Position numbers and translations under genes: made by a program. The notes beneath the pieces are model-generated. The model saw only the letters and a program-made list of their open reading frames with translations. It did not search any database and was not told where the DNA came from. This document shows, one piece after another, positions 35,505-43,724 of a DNA stretch of 64,000 bases. Numbering within the stretch: position 1 is the first letter of the stretch; each line of letters opens with the position of its first letter. Source of the stretch: Clostridia bacterium (GTDB taxonomy: Bacteria > Bacillota > Clostridia > Oscillospirales > CAG-272); assembly GCA_017482355.1 (NCBI GenBank), contig JAFUNJ010000010.1:310001-374000 (forward strand), written 5' to 3'.

Positions 35505-36410
35505 ATGAAACATTTTCTTAAGCTCTCCGACTGGAGCACAGAAGAAATAATGCAGGCGCTTGACCTCGCAGACAAGCTCAAATACGAAAGAAAGCACGGA
35601 ATCGAACACAAGCTGCTGAACGGAATGACGCTCGGAATGATATTCTCGAAGTCGTCCACCCGTACAAGAGTATCGTTCGAGGTCGGCATTCACGATCTCG
35701 GCGGATCGGGACTTTTCCTGTCCTCGCGCGACCTTCAGATCGGACGCGGCGAGCCCGTTGAGGACACCGCACGCGTTCTTTCCCGTTACCTTGACGGAAT
35801 TATGATCCGCACCTTCGCGCAGAAGGAGGTTGAGGATCTTGCCACCTACGGCTCTATTCCGATAATCAACGGTCTTACCGACTACTGCCATCCCTGTCAG
35901 GTCATGGCTGACCTTCAGACGATCCGCGAGCACAAGGGCAACCTTGACGGCAGAAAGCTCACCTACATCGGTGACGGAAACAACATGGCAAACTCCCTCA
36001 TCGTCGGCGGCATCAAGACGGGAATGGAGGTTGCCGTCGCCTGCCCGAAGGGCTACGAGCCGGACGCTGACATTATGAAATGGGCGTCGGAGAACGGCAA
36101 GTTCACTTGCACCGAAAGCATCGAGGAAGCAGCGTCTGATGCAGACGCGCTCTACACCGACGTTTGGGCGTCGATGGGACAGGAAGCCGAGGCGACACAG
36201 CGCAAGGAGATCTTCAAGAATTATCAGATCAATTCTTCCGTTATGTCGGTTGCAAAGAGCGACGCGATGGTTATGCACTGCCTCCCCGCACACCGCGACG
36301 AGGAGATCACCGCCGACGTTTTCGAATCTCACGCAAACGAGATATTCGACGAGGCGGAAAACCGTCTCCACGCACAGAAGGCAATAATGGTTCTTTGCAT
36401 GGGTAAATAA
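35505..36410 (+). CDS. argF: ornithine carbamoyltransferase
   Basis: 301 residues. It makes citrulline from ornithine and carbamoyl phosphate. The carbamoyl-phosphate loop SSTRTRVSFE, HPCQVMADL, GDGNNMANSL and the ornithine-specific HCLPAHRDEEIT distinguish it from PyrB. AAAGGA precedes the ATG at 35505 (9 nt). An anabolic role is inferred from the argGH context. Catabolic arcA/arcC genes are not seen. Confidence 0.95.
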   Translation: MKHFLKLSDWSTEEIMQALDLADKLKYERKHGIEHKLLNGMTLGMIFSKSSTRTRVSFEVGIHDLGGSGLFLSSRDLQIGRGEPVEDTARVLSRYLDGIMIRTFAQKEVEDLATYGSIPIINGLTDYCHPCQVMADLQTIREHKGNLDGRKLTYIGDGNNMANSLIVGGIKTGMEVAVACPKGYEPDADIMKWASENGKFTCTESIEEAASDADALYTDVWASMGQEAEATQRKEIFKNYQINSSVMSVAKSDAMVMHCLPAHRDEEITADVFESHANEIFDEAENRLHAQKAIMVLCMGK

Positions 36411-36414
36411 TATA

Positions 36415-36448
36415 AACCGCAGGGGTTATTAACCTCTGCGGTTTTGTG
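36415..36448 (+). terminator. terminator after argF
   Basis: AACCGCAGGGGTT / AACCTCTGCGGTT stem followed by TTGTGTT. Confidence 0.75.
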
Positions 36449-36500
36449 TTGCAAAGTAAGGAATTACGAGAACTGTCAAATGATTCGCCACGTTGTTTCA

Positions 36501-36628
36501 CCTTCTCCAGCGGGAGAAGGGGGACCGCGGCAGCGGTGGATGAGGTGTTCCAAAACAATGTAACATCACACCCGAACACCTCATCCGTCTGCTCCTTCGT
36601 CGCAGCCACCTTCTCCCGCTGGAGAAGG
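36501..36628. repeat. CCTTCTCC-family palindrome
   Basis: Inverted arms CCTTCTCCAGCGGGAGAAGG and CCTTCTCCCGCTGGAGAAGG, each itself a hairpin; inner GGTGGATGAGGTGT and ACACCTCATCC. The gap between argF and the glycosyltransferase (335 bp) otherwise holds only a promoter. Confidence 0.85.
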
Positions 36629-36686
36629 CAAATGAGCGTTCAATCTGTTTTCTTATGTGAAGAGCAACGTGTACGTTCAAAAAACA

Positions 36687-36715
36687 TTGACTTTTTACCC
36701 TTATTCTGTTATTAT
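36687..36715 (+). promoter_or_regulatory. promoter of the glycosyltransferase gene
   Basis: TTGACT (36687-36692), 17 bp, TATTAT (36710-36715). Confidence 0.7.
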
Positions 36716-36745
36716 ATATTTATTATTGATGAAAGGTGTGGGGAA

Positions 36746-37546
36746 ATGAGCAAGATCTCGGTTATAATGGGTATATATAACTGTGAAGCAACGCTCGGCG
36801 CCGCGATCGAGTCGATCCTTGCCCAGACCTATCGTGATTTTGAGCTTATAATGTGCGACGACGGCTCAACTGACGGCACTTACGCTCTCGCGCAGTCCTA
36901 TGCGGAGAAATTTAACAACGTCAAGGTGTTAAAGAATGAGAAAAATATGCGGCTTGCGTATTCACTCAATCACTGCCTTTCTGTTGCCGAGGGCGAATAT
37001 ATCGCGAGAATGGACGCGGACGACCTTTCATGCCCTGACCGTTTTGAAAAGCAGGTCGAATTTCTTGACGCTCATCAGGAAATTGATCTCCTCGGCACCT
37101 CCCTTACCATCAAGGACGGGGACAAGCTTCTCTACAACCGAATTTACGAATACGATCCGATAAAAAGCGTTTTCCTTACCTCCTCTCCCTTTGCACATCC
37201 GACGGTCATGATGCGCAAAAGCGTCCTTGACGCGCTCGGCGGCTACCGTGTTTCCCCCGAGACGATGAGATGTGAGGATCTTGACCTGTGGTTCCGCTTT
37301 GCGATCGCCGGATATAAGGGTGTAAATCTTCCCGATCCGCTTTATATATATCAGGAAAGCATTTCCGATTACAAAAAACGCACCGTCAAGGCGGCGCTCG
37401 GTATTCGCAAGGTTTACCTCAAATATTATAAGGAAACGAAAGCGCCGTTTAAGTATAAGTTAATGACACTCAAGCCCGTCATCGCCGCGTTTCTGCCTGC
37501 GTCCTTCAAGGCAAAGCATCACCGCAAGGCAGGGCAGAGGATCTGA
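36746..37546 (+). CDS. glycosyltransferase family 2
   Basis: 266 residues of GT-A fold. MGIYNCEATLGAAIESIL at the N-terminus is followed by MCDDGSTDGT (nucleotide-sugar Asp), then ARMDADD (the DXD metal site), PTVMMRKSV, and EDLDLWFR with the catalytic acidic residue. A basic C-terminus (KHHRKAGQRI) may touch the membrane. Such enzymes add one sugar to a lipid- or wall-linked acceptor; donor and acceptor are unknown. The ATG at 36746 is fixed by the domain start and the GGTGTGGGGAA upstream. The open frame before it is repeat DNA. Confidence 0.9.
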   Translation: MSKISVIMGIYNCEATLGAAIESILAQTYRDFELIMCDDGSTDGTYALAQSYAEKFNNVKVLKNEKNMRLAYSLNHCLSVAEGEYIARMDADDLSCPDRFEKQVEFLDAHQEIDLLGTSLTIKDGDKLLYNRIYEYDPIKSVFLTSSPFAHPTVMMRKSVLDALGGYRVSPETMRCEDLDLWFRFAIAGYKGVNLPDPLYIYQESISDYKKRTVKAALGIRKVYLKYYKETKAPFKYKLMTLKPVIAAFLPASFKAKHHRKAGQRI

Positions 37547-37549
37547 TCA

Positions 37550-37645
37550 CTTCGCCGTAGGGGCGAACTTTGTCGCCCGAAAACCTCATCCACCGCAGAC
37601 GCAGCGTCTGCGGTCCCCCTTCCCCAAAGGGAAGGCATAATTTCG
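37550..37645. repeat. short dispersed repeats before the Nudix gene
   Basis: GTAGGGGCGAACTTTGTCGCCCGA at the left, then CATCCACCGCAGACG...CGTCTGCGGTCCCCCTTCC with a CCGCAGACGCAGCGTCTGCGG hairpin. The ribosome binding site of the next gene comes shortly after. Confidence 0.65.
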
Positions 37646-37665
37646 CCCCGAAAGGAGACCGAAAA

Positions 37666-38193
37666 ATGAAAAAGCTTAAAGACCTGAACGACTCGGTTCT
37701 CCTTGGTGAAGAAGGACTTTCTAAACACACTCCGCGTCTTGCCGCGCGTGCGGTTCTGCGCCGCCGCGACGGAAAATACGCGCTCATGTATACCGAAAAA
37801 TTCGACCTTTACTCTCTGCCCGGCGGCGGAGTTGAAAAGGGCGAGGGGCTTATCGACGCTCTCAAGCGCGAGATATTTGAGGAAACGGGCTGCTCGTGCG
37901 ACAAAATACGTGTTCTCGGCTACGTTTACGAGAACCGCGCGTGTCACAATTTCACTCAAAAATCCTTCTATTTTGCTGTCAAGGCGGAAAAGCACATTGA
38001 GAAAAACCAGCTAACGCCGAAGGAACGTGCCGTAAACGTAAAGCTCCTTTGGGTGCCTTACGAAACTCTTGTCAAAAGAATCACCGAGCCAACTCCCGAC
38101 ACAGCTCAGAAGAAATACATTCAGGCGCGCGATACAGCCGCGCTCGAGGAATACGACAAGTGGCTCGCTTCTCAAAGGGAAAAGAATTCGTAG
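37666..38193 (+). CDS. NUDIX hydrolase
   Basis: 175 residues. The Nudix box begins at G50 or so: GGGVEKGEGL, then about ten residues on REIFEETG, fitting G-x5-E-x7-R-E-U-x-E-E-x-G-U. The family cleaves nucleoside diphosphates linked to another moiety; the substrate is unknown. AAAGGAG lies 11 nt before the ATG at 37666. It is 119 bp from the glycosyltransferase stop, with repeats between, and 44 bp from the next gene. Confidence 0.9.
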   Translation: MKKLKDLNDSVLLGEEGLSKHTPRLAARAVLRRRDGKYALMYTEKFDLYSLPGGGVEKGEGLIDALKREIFEETGCSCDKIRVLGYVYENRACHNFTQKSFYFAVKAEKHIEKNQLTPKERAVNVKLLWVPYETLVKRITEPTPDTAQKKYIQARDTAALEEYDKWLASQREKNS

Positions 38194-38237
38194 CATAATA
38201 GATATATGAACAACACACACCGCATGGAGAAAACAAA

Positions 38238-39959
38238 ATGACGATCAAAAAGCTTCTGGCAATGTTTATGGTACTGATCTTAACGTTAAGCACCGTATCG
38301 GCGTTTAGCTTCTCTGTTGCTGCCGAGGAGATTACTGCATCGGCAGGAACAACGGAGATCACGCATCTTACAAAAGTGCCCGACGGCTACATAGGAATTT
38401 ATACAAAAGCAGACCTTGATGCTGTTCGTAACAATCTGAGCGGCAAATATATTTTGATGTATGATATCGTATTTACCGCCTCAACCGGCTGGGCACCTAT
38501 CGGTGATGAAGCAACTCCTTTCACGGGTATTTTTGACGGTAACGGTTATGCAATAAAAAACCTGTTTATAAACATTTCTGCATCATCTGATACCCATGTC
38601 GGCTTGTTTGGATGTAACAATGGAAGCATCAAAAATCTTGGAATGGAAGATTCCAAAATTACTGTCAACGTATCCACAACCTCATCTGTCTTTGTCTACG
38701 TCGGCGGTATTGCGGGAAGAAATGGTAACATAGGCGCTATCACAAACTGCTACAACACCGGCAGTGTGAGCGCAGACGCTTCACCTATCTCCCGCTTCGC
38801 CCATGCTGCCTACGTCGGCGGCATTGCAGGAGATAGTAGCGGTGCTATCACAAATTGCTACAACACCGGCGGCGTGATTGCCGATGGTGCCGCCACCGGC
38901 TGCACCGGCGGCATTGCGGGAGGTAGTAGCGGCACGATCTCAAGCTGCTACAACACCGGTAGTGTGAGTACTACCGCAACCGATCGTTATGACTACCTCT
39001 ACTCCGGCGGCATTGTGGGAGCTAATCTCGGGACAACCTCAAACTGCTACAACACCGGCAAAGTTAGTTCTGCCGCACCCAAAATCGCTACCGATTTTTT
39101 CCCCGAAGTCTGCGCCGGCGGCATTGCAGGAGGTAGTAGCGGCACGATCTCAAGTTGCTACAACACCGGCAAAGTTAGTGCTGAGGGTACACTCGCATAC
39201 GTCAGTGGCGGCGCGGGATATAGCAGTGGTACTATCACATACTACTATTATCTCGATAATACTGATGCGAGTGTCGGAAACGGCGCCGACTCTTGCGTGA
39301 AATGCACAGACTCGCAGATGAAGAACCAAGCGACTTTTGTCGGATTTGATTTTGAGCAAATATGGACAATGGATGGAGACCCGAACTATCCATATCCCGA
39401 ACTTAGCGGCATGTCGCACAATGAAGATCCACACACCCACTCCTTCAAAACAACTTGGTACAAGGATTCATCCAAACACTGGCATAGGTGTGCAGGGTGC
39501 GCCGAAAGGAAAGACGAGGGCAGTCACGTTTATGATTATGTCTGCGATGCCTCTTGTAACACCTGCGGCTATACCCGCGCTGTAATGCACTCACATAAAA
39601 CCACTTGGGACAAAGACGCTTCCCAACATTGGTACCAGTGCTCTACTTGCGGCAATAAAAAAGACGAGGCAGATCATAAGTATGATAACTCGTCCGATGC
39701 TACTTGTAACGACTGCGGTTACACAAGAACGTTTGCGACAACTCCCATACAAAGCACAACTTCCGTTACGACGACCGAGCCCGACACGACGACTGAACCG
39801 TCCGTCACGATTCCCGACACGACAAGTGATTCGGAGGACAAGGGAGACAATGACTCAAATACAGTCATTATCGTTATAGTCACCGTCGCCGTACTTGCTC
39901 TTTGCGGCATCATTGGAGTTGTTATCTTTAAAAAGAAAAGGAACTATATGGGATATTAA
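38238..39959 (+). CDS. secreted membrane-anchored protein with GLUG repeats and Cys/His-rich tail
   Basis: 573 residues. Signal peptide 1-31 (ending SVAAEE). Residues about 70-340 contain six or so GLUG-type repeats of the form VGGIAG...SGxIxxCYNTGxVS, predicted to fold as a beta-solenoid and found in surface adhesins. About 395-495 holds repeated THSFKTTWYKD, HWHRCAGC and CDASCNTCGYTR modules with paired Cys and His. A Thr/Pro/Asp-rich stalk and a C-terminal membrane helix with KKKRNYMGY follow; there is no LPxTG. The Cys/His modules resemble those behind the nuclease at 12312. An adhesion role is inferred only. GGAG precedes the ATG. Confidence 0.82.
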   Translation: MTIKKLLAMFMVLILTLSTVSAFSFSVAAEEITASAGTTEITHLTKVPDGYIGIYTKADLDAVRNNLSGKYILMYDIVFTASTGWAPIGDEATPFTGIFDGNGYAIKNLFINISASSDTHVGLFGCNNGSIKNLGMEDSKITVNVSTTSSVFVYVGGIAGRNGNIGAITNCYNTGSVSADASPISRFAHAAYVGGIAGDSSGAITNCYNTGGVIADGAATGCTGGIAGGSSGTISSCYNTGSVSTTATDRYDYLYSGGIVGANLGTTSNCYNTGKVSSAAPKIATDFFPEVCAGGIAGGSSGTISSCYNTGKVSAEGTLAYVSGGAGYSSGTITYYYYLDNTDASVGNGADSCVKCTDSQMKNQATFVGFDFEQIWTMDGDPNYPYPELSGMSHNEDPHTHSFKTTWYKDSSKHWHRCAGCAERKDEGSHVYDYVCDASCNTCGYTRAVMHSHKTTWDKDASQHWYQCSTCGNKKDEADHKYDNSSDATCNDCGYTRTFATTPIQSTTSVTTTEPDTTTEPSVTIPDTTSDSEDKGDNDSNTVIIVIVTVAVLALCGIIGVVIFKKKRNYMGY

Positions 39960-39982
39960 ACAATCGCCCCGAAAGCATAAAT

Positions 39983-40019
39983 AAACGCGGATAGCATTAC
40001 TTGCTATCCGCGTTTTATT
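39983..40019. terminator. bidirectional terminator between converging genes
   Basis: AAACGCGGATAGCA / TGCTATCCGCGTTT stem, 5-nt loop, TTATTTTTT on the plus side. Confidence 0.85.
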
Positions 40020-40021
40020 TT

Positions 40022-40708
40022 TTAACAAAATTCATTTAGGATCTTCTCACAGATCAGCTTATGCCCATTTTCGTTCGGGTGGATACCGTCGGGGCAAAGA
40101 AGCTCCGAAAGCTCTCGTCCTTCAAACGCGGAGCGTATGTCGATCAGCTTCGCTCCGATCTCGCGGCAAAGCTTATTGATCTCCGCGCTGTAATTTGCGT
40201 GCCAACGCGAAATCGTCGTCTTGTCTCCCTTGAGCCATCTGAGAATGTTATCGCCGTTGCATCCGTGACGGACACGGTCAAAATACATATCGTGATCTAT
40301 CGGAGGAAGATTCAGGACGATCGGCGTAAGTCCCGCATCGCGAACCGTCTTAATAAGCTTTTTATACAGAGAAACAAACTCCGAAAGCGCCGTTTTCGGT
40401 TCGTAGAACGCTTCGGGGTCGGAGGCGATCGCCTTCCAGTCGTAATCGCTGTCGTTACCGCCGAATTCGAGGAAAACAAAATCGCATGCGCGGATGCTCT
40501 CGAGCTTCTTTTCGAGCATTTTCAGCCCCTTGCTTATCGTCTGCCCGAAGCGCGTATAATTTACGGCGCGGATCCCCCAGTGCTTTTCAAGCATTGCGAC
40601 AAAGCCACGGTCTGTCTCGTAGCTGTCCGTGCTCGGGTCGTACATAACGCCTCTGCCTATCGAGTCGCCGAATATTACAAAGCTTTTTGGTATCGGGATC
40701 TTCTTCAT
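40022..40708 (-). CDS. SGNH/GDSL hydrolase family protein
   Basis: 228 residues, a compact SGNH fold: FGDSIGRG (catalytic Ser, block I), NYTRFGQTISKG, FLEFGGNDSDY (Asn of block III) and DGIHPNENGH (Asp and His of block V). No signal peptide, so cytosolic. Members deacylate sugars or lipids; the substrate is unknown. It is shorter than, and not closely like, the SGNH protein at 6744-8036. AAGGAAGGGCGAA precedes the ATG. Confidence 0.88.
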   Translation of the reverse strand: MKKIPIPKSFVIFGDSIGRGVMYDPSTDSYETDRGFVAMLEKHWGIRAVNYTRFGQTISKGLKMLEKKLESIRACDFVFLEFGGNDSDYDWKAIASDPEAFYEPKTALSEFVSLYKKLIKTVRDAGLTPIVLNLPPIDHDMYFDRVRHGCNGDNILRWLKGDKTTISRWHANYSAEINKLCREIGAKLIDIRSAFEGRELSELLCPDGIHPNENGHKLICEKILNEFC

Positions 40709-40740
40709 TTCGCCCTTCCTTCCGCACCTTAATATTCAAT

Positions 40741-40769
40741 ATTATATATCGTCATTTCCAAAATGTCAA
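40741..40769 (-). promoter_or_regulatory. promoter of the small SGNH hydrolase gene
   Basis: Minus strand TTGACA (40764-40769), 17 bp, TATAAT (40741-40746). Confidence 0.8.
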
Positions 40770-40789
40770 CAGAAAGTTTTGGTTTCTTG

Positions 40790-40818
40790 TTTACAAGCGT
40801 TAACTATTGTGCTATAAT
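40790..40818 (+). promoter_or_regulatory. promoter of the DUF1836 gene
   Basis: TTTACA (40790-40795), 17 bp, TATAAT (40813-40818). Confidence 0.75.
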
Positions 40819-40846
40819 TGTGTCAGAATAACGAATGGAGCTTCTT

Positions 40847-41449
40847 ATGGAACAGATTAAAGAAGTAATTGAAAAAATCATATCACAGTCGGAGCTTTCC
40901 TACGACCGTCTGCCCGACATTGATCTCTACATGGATCAGGTCATCGAATATCTTTCAAGACAAAGCATCTCGCAGAAGGAAAACGATAAGATCTCGCCCG
41001 CGATGATCAACAACTACATAAAGGACGGACTTCTCCCCCGTGCGACCGACAAGAAATACAACCGCGATCATCTCGCGTATCTGATAATGATCGCTCGCCT
41101 GAAGCAGACCATTTCCGTAAAGGATACAGGTGTGCTTCTCAAATCGGAGGCGGACGGAATGAGCGTCGCCGAGCATTTTGACAATTTCCGATCGCTCGTT
41201 GCCGAGATCGCCTCGGAATATGAAAGGACGCTTCCCGATAACGAGGAGGAGCTTTCCAAGGTCGCCATGCGACTTGCCGTCATCGGCTACGTCAATAAGC
41301 TCGTGTGCGAGCTGATCCTTGCGCGCTTGAACGAGAAGGTCTCACAAAACGACGCGGAAAATGCGCCTGTTTCAGACATCGGCAAGGAAATAACTGACGA
41401 AAAATCCGAGAAAAAAGACAAGTCCTCGGGCAAAAAGGAGAAAAAGTAA
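40847..41449 (+). CDS. DUF1836 domain protein
   Basis: 200 residues. Residues about 15-110 match the DUF1836 pattern: LPDIDLYMDQVIEYL, then MINNYIKDGLLPR, a MerR-like winged-helix element, and DHLAYLIMIARLKQT. The tail is charged (KSEKKDKSSGKKEKK). The family is common in Bacillota and is thought to bind DNA; no target is known. Start taken at 40847 because TGGAG lies 7 nt ahead; the Met at 40835 has no site. Confidence 0.8.
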   Translation: MEQIKEVIEKIISQSELSYDRLPDIDLYMDQVIEYLSRQSISQKENDKISPAMINNYIKDGLLPRATDKKYNRDHLAYLIMIARLKQTISVKDTGVLLKSEADGMSVAEHFDNFRSLVAEIASEYERTLPDNEEELSKVAMRLAVIGYVNKLVCELILARLNEKVSQNDAENAPVSDIGKEITDEKSEKKDKSSGKKEKK

Positions 41450-41478
41450 TTTTTCGTCTCTTTCTTTGTAATAAGGAC

Positions 41479-41507
41479 TTGATTTTTCGGTAAAAAAAGT
41501 GTATATT
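41479..41507 (+). promoter_or_regulatory. promoter of the aldolase gene
   Basis: TTGATT (41479-41484), 17 bp, TATATT (41502-41507). Confidence 0.75.
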
Positions 41508-41552
41508 ATTATTGGATTATAATGTTATAACAAATCGAAAGGACATATAAAA

Positions 41553-42512
41553 ATGGCACTTGTAACAACAAAGAAAATGTTTGAGAACGCTTACAAGGGC
41601 GGCTATGCTGTCGGCGCGTTCAATATCAACAACATGGAGATCGTTCAGGCAATTACCGAAGCTGCAAGCGAGCTTAACTCCCCCGTAGTTCTTCAGGTAT
41701 CTGCCGGCGCAAGAAAGTACGCTAAGCACGCTTACCTCATGGCTCTCGCACGTGCGGCAGTTGAGGACACCGGTATCGACGTTGCTCTCCACCTTGACCA
41801 CGGCGCAGATTTCGAGATCTGTAAGGCATGTATCGACGGCGGATTCACCTCCGTTATGATCGACGGCTCCCACCACGCATACGAGGACAACATCGCCCTT
41901 ACCAAGAAGGTAGTTGAATACGCTCACGCTAACGGCGTTGTCGTAGAGGGCGAGCTCGGAGTTCTTGCCGGCGTTGAGGACGACGTTGTTGCAGAGAAGT
42001 CCTCCTACACCCGTCCTGAAGAGGTTGAAGATTTCGTTACGAGAACCGGCGTTGACTCGCTCGCTATCTCTATCGGTACCTCTCACGGCGCATATAAGTT
42101 CACCCCCAAGCAGTGCACGAGAAACGAGCAGGGAATCCTCGTTCCCCCTCCGCTCCGCTTCGACATTCTCGAAGAGGTTGAAAAGCGTCTTCCCGGCTTC
42201 CCGATCGTTCTTCACGGTGCTTCCTCCGTCGCTCAGGAGTGCGTAGCAGAGATCAACGCACGCGGCGGTAAGATGCCCGACGCTATCGGTATCCCCGAGG
42301 AGCAGCTCCGCAAGGCAGCGAAGATGGCTGTTTGTAAGATCAATATCGACTCCGATATCCGTCTTGCAATGACTGCAGGTATCAGACGCGTATTCACCGA
42401 GAATCCCTCCGCTTTCGACCCCAGAGAATACCTCAAGGTCGGCCGCGACGAGGTCAAAAAGATGGTCGCTCACAAGATCACAAACGTTCTCGGCTCCGAT
42501 AACAAGAACTGA
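41553..42512 (+). CDS. fba: class II fructose-bisphosphate aldolase
   Basis: 319 residues. This zinc enzyme cleaves fructose 1,6-bisphosphate in glycolysis. Visible motifs: AVGAFNINNMEIVQ, LHLDHGADFE (catalytic Asp, Zn His), SVMIDGSHHAYEDN, VVEGELGVLAGVED (Zn Glu), SIGTSHGAYKF (Zn His), VLHGASSV (Zn His) and KINIDSDIRLA. Its length and the class IIA/IIB blend match the Fba of clostridia. Strong promoter, GAAAGGA ribosome binding site and terminator make a single-gene unit; codon choice is strongly biased, as for highly expressed genes. Confidence 0.95.
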   Translation: MALVTTKKMFENAYKGGYAVGAFNINNMEIVQAITEAASELNSPVVLQVSAGARKYAKHAYLMALARAAVEDTGIDVALHLDHGADFEICKACIDGGFTSVMIDGSHHAYEDNIALTKKVVEYAHANGVVVEGELGVLAGVEDDVVAEKSSYTRPEEVEDFVTRTGVDSLAISIGTSHGAYKFTPKQCTRNEQGILVPPPLRFDILEEVEKRLPGFPIVLHGASSVAQECVAEINARGGKMPDAIGIPEEQLRKAAKMAVCKINIDSDIRLAMTAGIRRVFTENPSAFDPREYLKVGRDEVKKMVAHKITNVLGSDNKN

Positions 42513-42524
42513 TTTGAGTTTACT

Positions 42525-42554
42525 CCCCCACCGCAAATGCGGTGGGGTTTTTTT
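42525..42554 (+). terminator. terminator after fba
   Basis: CCCCACCGCA / TGCGGTGGGG stem, AA loop, TTTTTTT. Confidence 0.9.
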
Positions 42555-42579
42555 GCGGATGGTAAGACAACCGCCCGAC

Positions 42580-42745
42580 GCTTCGCCATGTTGTTTGTAG
42601 GGACAGGCGTCCTCGACTGTCCGTGTAAAAACAATGTTACATTGCATCCAAACGGGAGGAGCAAGTCCTCCCCTACCGAGAAGCGTTCGAAATCTGCACG
42701 GTAGGGGCTGGCGTCTCGACAGCCCGCACAAAAACAATGTCACTT
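42580..42745. repeat. dispersed repeat with GTAGGG...ACAATGT units
   Basis: GTAGGGACAGGCGTCCTCGACTGTCCG...AAAAACAATGTTACATT and GTAGGGGCTGGCGTCTCGACAGCCCG...AAAAACAATGTCACTTT are two tandem relatives about 110 bp apart, with an inverted GGAGGAGCAAGTCCTCCCCTACC between. No gene is seen in this 313-bp gap apart from the next promoter. Confidence 0.65.
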
Positions 42746-42765
42746 TGTTCGCAAAAATAAAATCA

Positions 42766-42794
42766 TTGCTATTTTTTCGACAATGTGTTATACT
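42766..42794 (+). promoter_or_regulatory. promoter of the LRR lipoprotein gene
   Basis: TTGCTA (42766-42771), 17 bp, TATACT (42789-42794). Confidence 0.7.
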
Positions 42795-42825
42795 GTTCTT
42801 ATATACAAAACAAAGGAACGTTAAA

Positions 42826-43698
42826 ATGTCAAAAAAGATAATTTCTGTACTCCTTTCAATAATGTGTCTTATCGGACTTGTCTCCTGCGGAGGAGAAGAA
42901 AAAAAGGAAGAAAACACGCTTCCTCCCGTTTCAACTACCGGTCTGCCCGAAAACGAAAAGCTCACCTCGAGCTACGAGACCGACGGCTTTGTCGTAAATA
43001 TTTACGAGAGCTATTCTGAAATTGCCGGCTACAAGGGCGATGGAACGACCCTTACCGTTCCCGACGCCTTTATGGGTATTCCCGTAAAGTCGATCGGTGA
43101 ATATGCGTTTTTTGAAAACGAAACACTGACACAGGTCACGCTTCCCGAGTCCCTTCTCATTATCGGTGACAGCGCCTTCCAAAGCTGTACTGCCCTTACC
43201 AAGGTCGTTCTCGGAAGCCGCGTTGAGATGATCTCGCAGGCGGCATTCCGCGATTCCGCTCTTGAAGAAATTAACCTGCCCGACTCGATTGCCGAGATAG
43301 AACGCTATGCGTTTTACCGCACTCGTCTGATCGAGGTCAAGCTCCCTGCTAACCTTTCGTCGGTTTCGAAGTACGCATTCTACGGCTGTGAAATGCTTAC
43401 AAGGGTCGAATTTTGTCAGAGGATCGAAAGAGTTGCGGAATATGCCTTTTCGGGCTGCACATCACTTCAAAGGGTCGTCATTACCGACCGTGTTAAAATG
43501 ATAAGCGACTACTCGTTCTCGGATTGTACGTCCTTGACCGCCGTTTTCGCGCCGAAATCTACTGCGCTCGGAGAAAATTGCTTCCTCGGTTGCGCAAAAC
43601 TGACGATATATTCGCCTTCCGACTCGAAGGCGTCCGAAGCGGCAAAAAAATACGGGTATTCATTCCAAACCTGCCCATCTGCTGACAAAATGCCGTAA
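42826..43698 (+). CDS. lipoprotein with BspA-like leucine-rich repeats
   Basis: 290 residues. Lipobox LVSC (Cys 21) after a short hydrophobic signal, then about six LRR_5-type repeats of roughly 23 residues from residue 70 on. Each repeat has the form I-G-x-x-A-F-x-x-C-x-x-L-x-x-V-x-L-P. The fold is a right-handed solenoid exposed on the cell surface. BspA-type repeats mediate binding to host or bacterial partners; the ligand here is unknown. AAAGGA lies before the ATG at 42826. It is followed after 26 bp by the U32 gene, probably co-transcribed. Confidence 0.88.
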   Translation: MSKKIISVLLSIMCLIGLVSCGGEEKKEENTLPPVSTTGLPENEKLTSSYETDGFVVNIYESYSEIAGYKGDGTTLTVPDAFMGIPVKSIGEYAFFENETLTQVTLPESLLIIGDSAFQSCTALTKVVLGSRVEMISQAAFRDSALEEINLPDSIAEIERYAFYRTRLIEVKLPANLSSVSKYAFYGCEMLTRVEFCQRIERVAEYAFSGCTSLQRVVITDRVKMISDYSFSDCTSLTAVFAPKSTALGENCFLGCAKLTIYSPSDSKASEAAKKYGYSFQTCPSADKMP

Positions 43699-43724
43699 AA
43701 CGCATACAATAAAGGTATAGAAAA

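Noticed and set aside
41517-42965. 482-codon minus-strand frame opposite fba and the repeat gap
   Set aside because: Antisense to a highly codon-biased aldolase gene and crosses its terminator.
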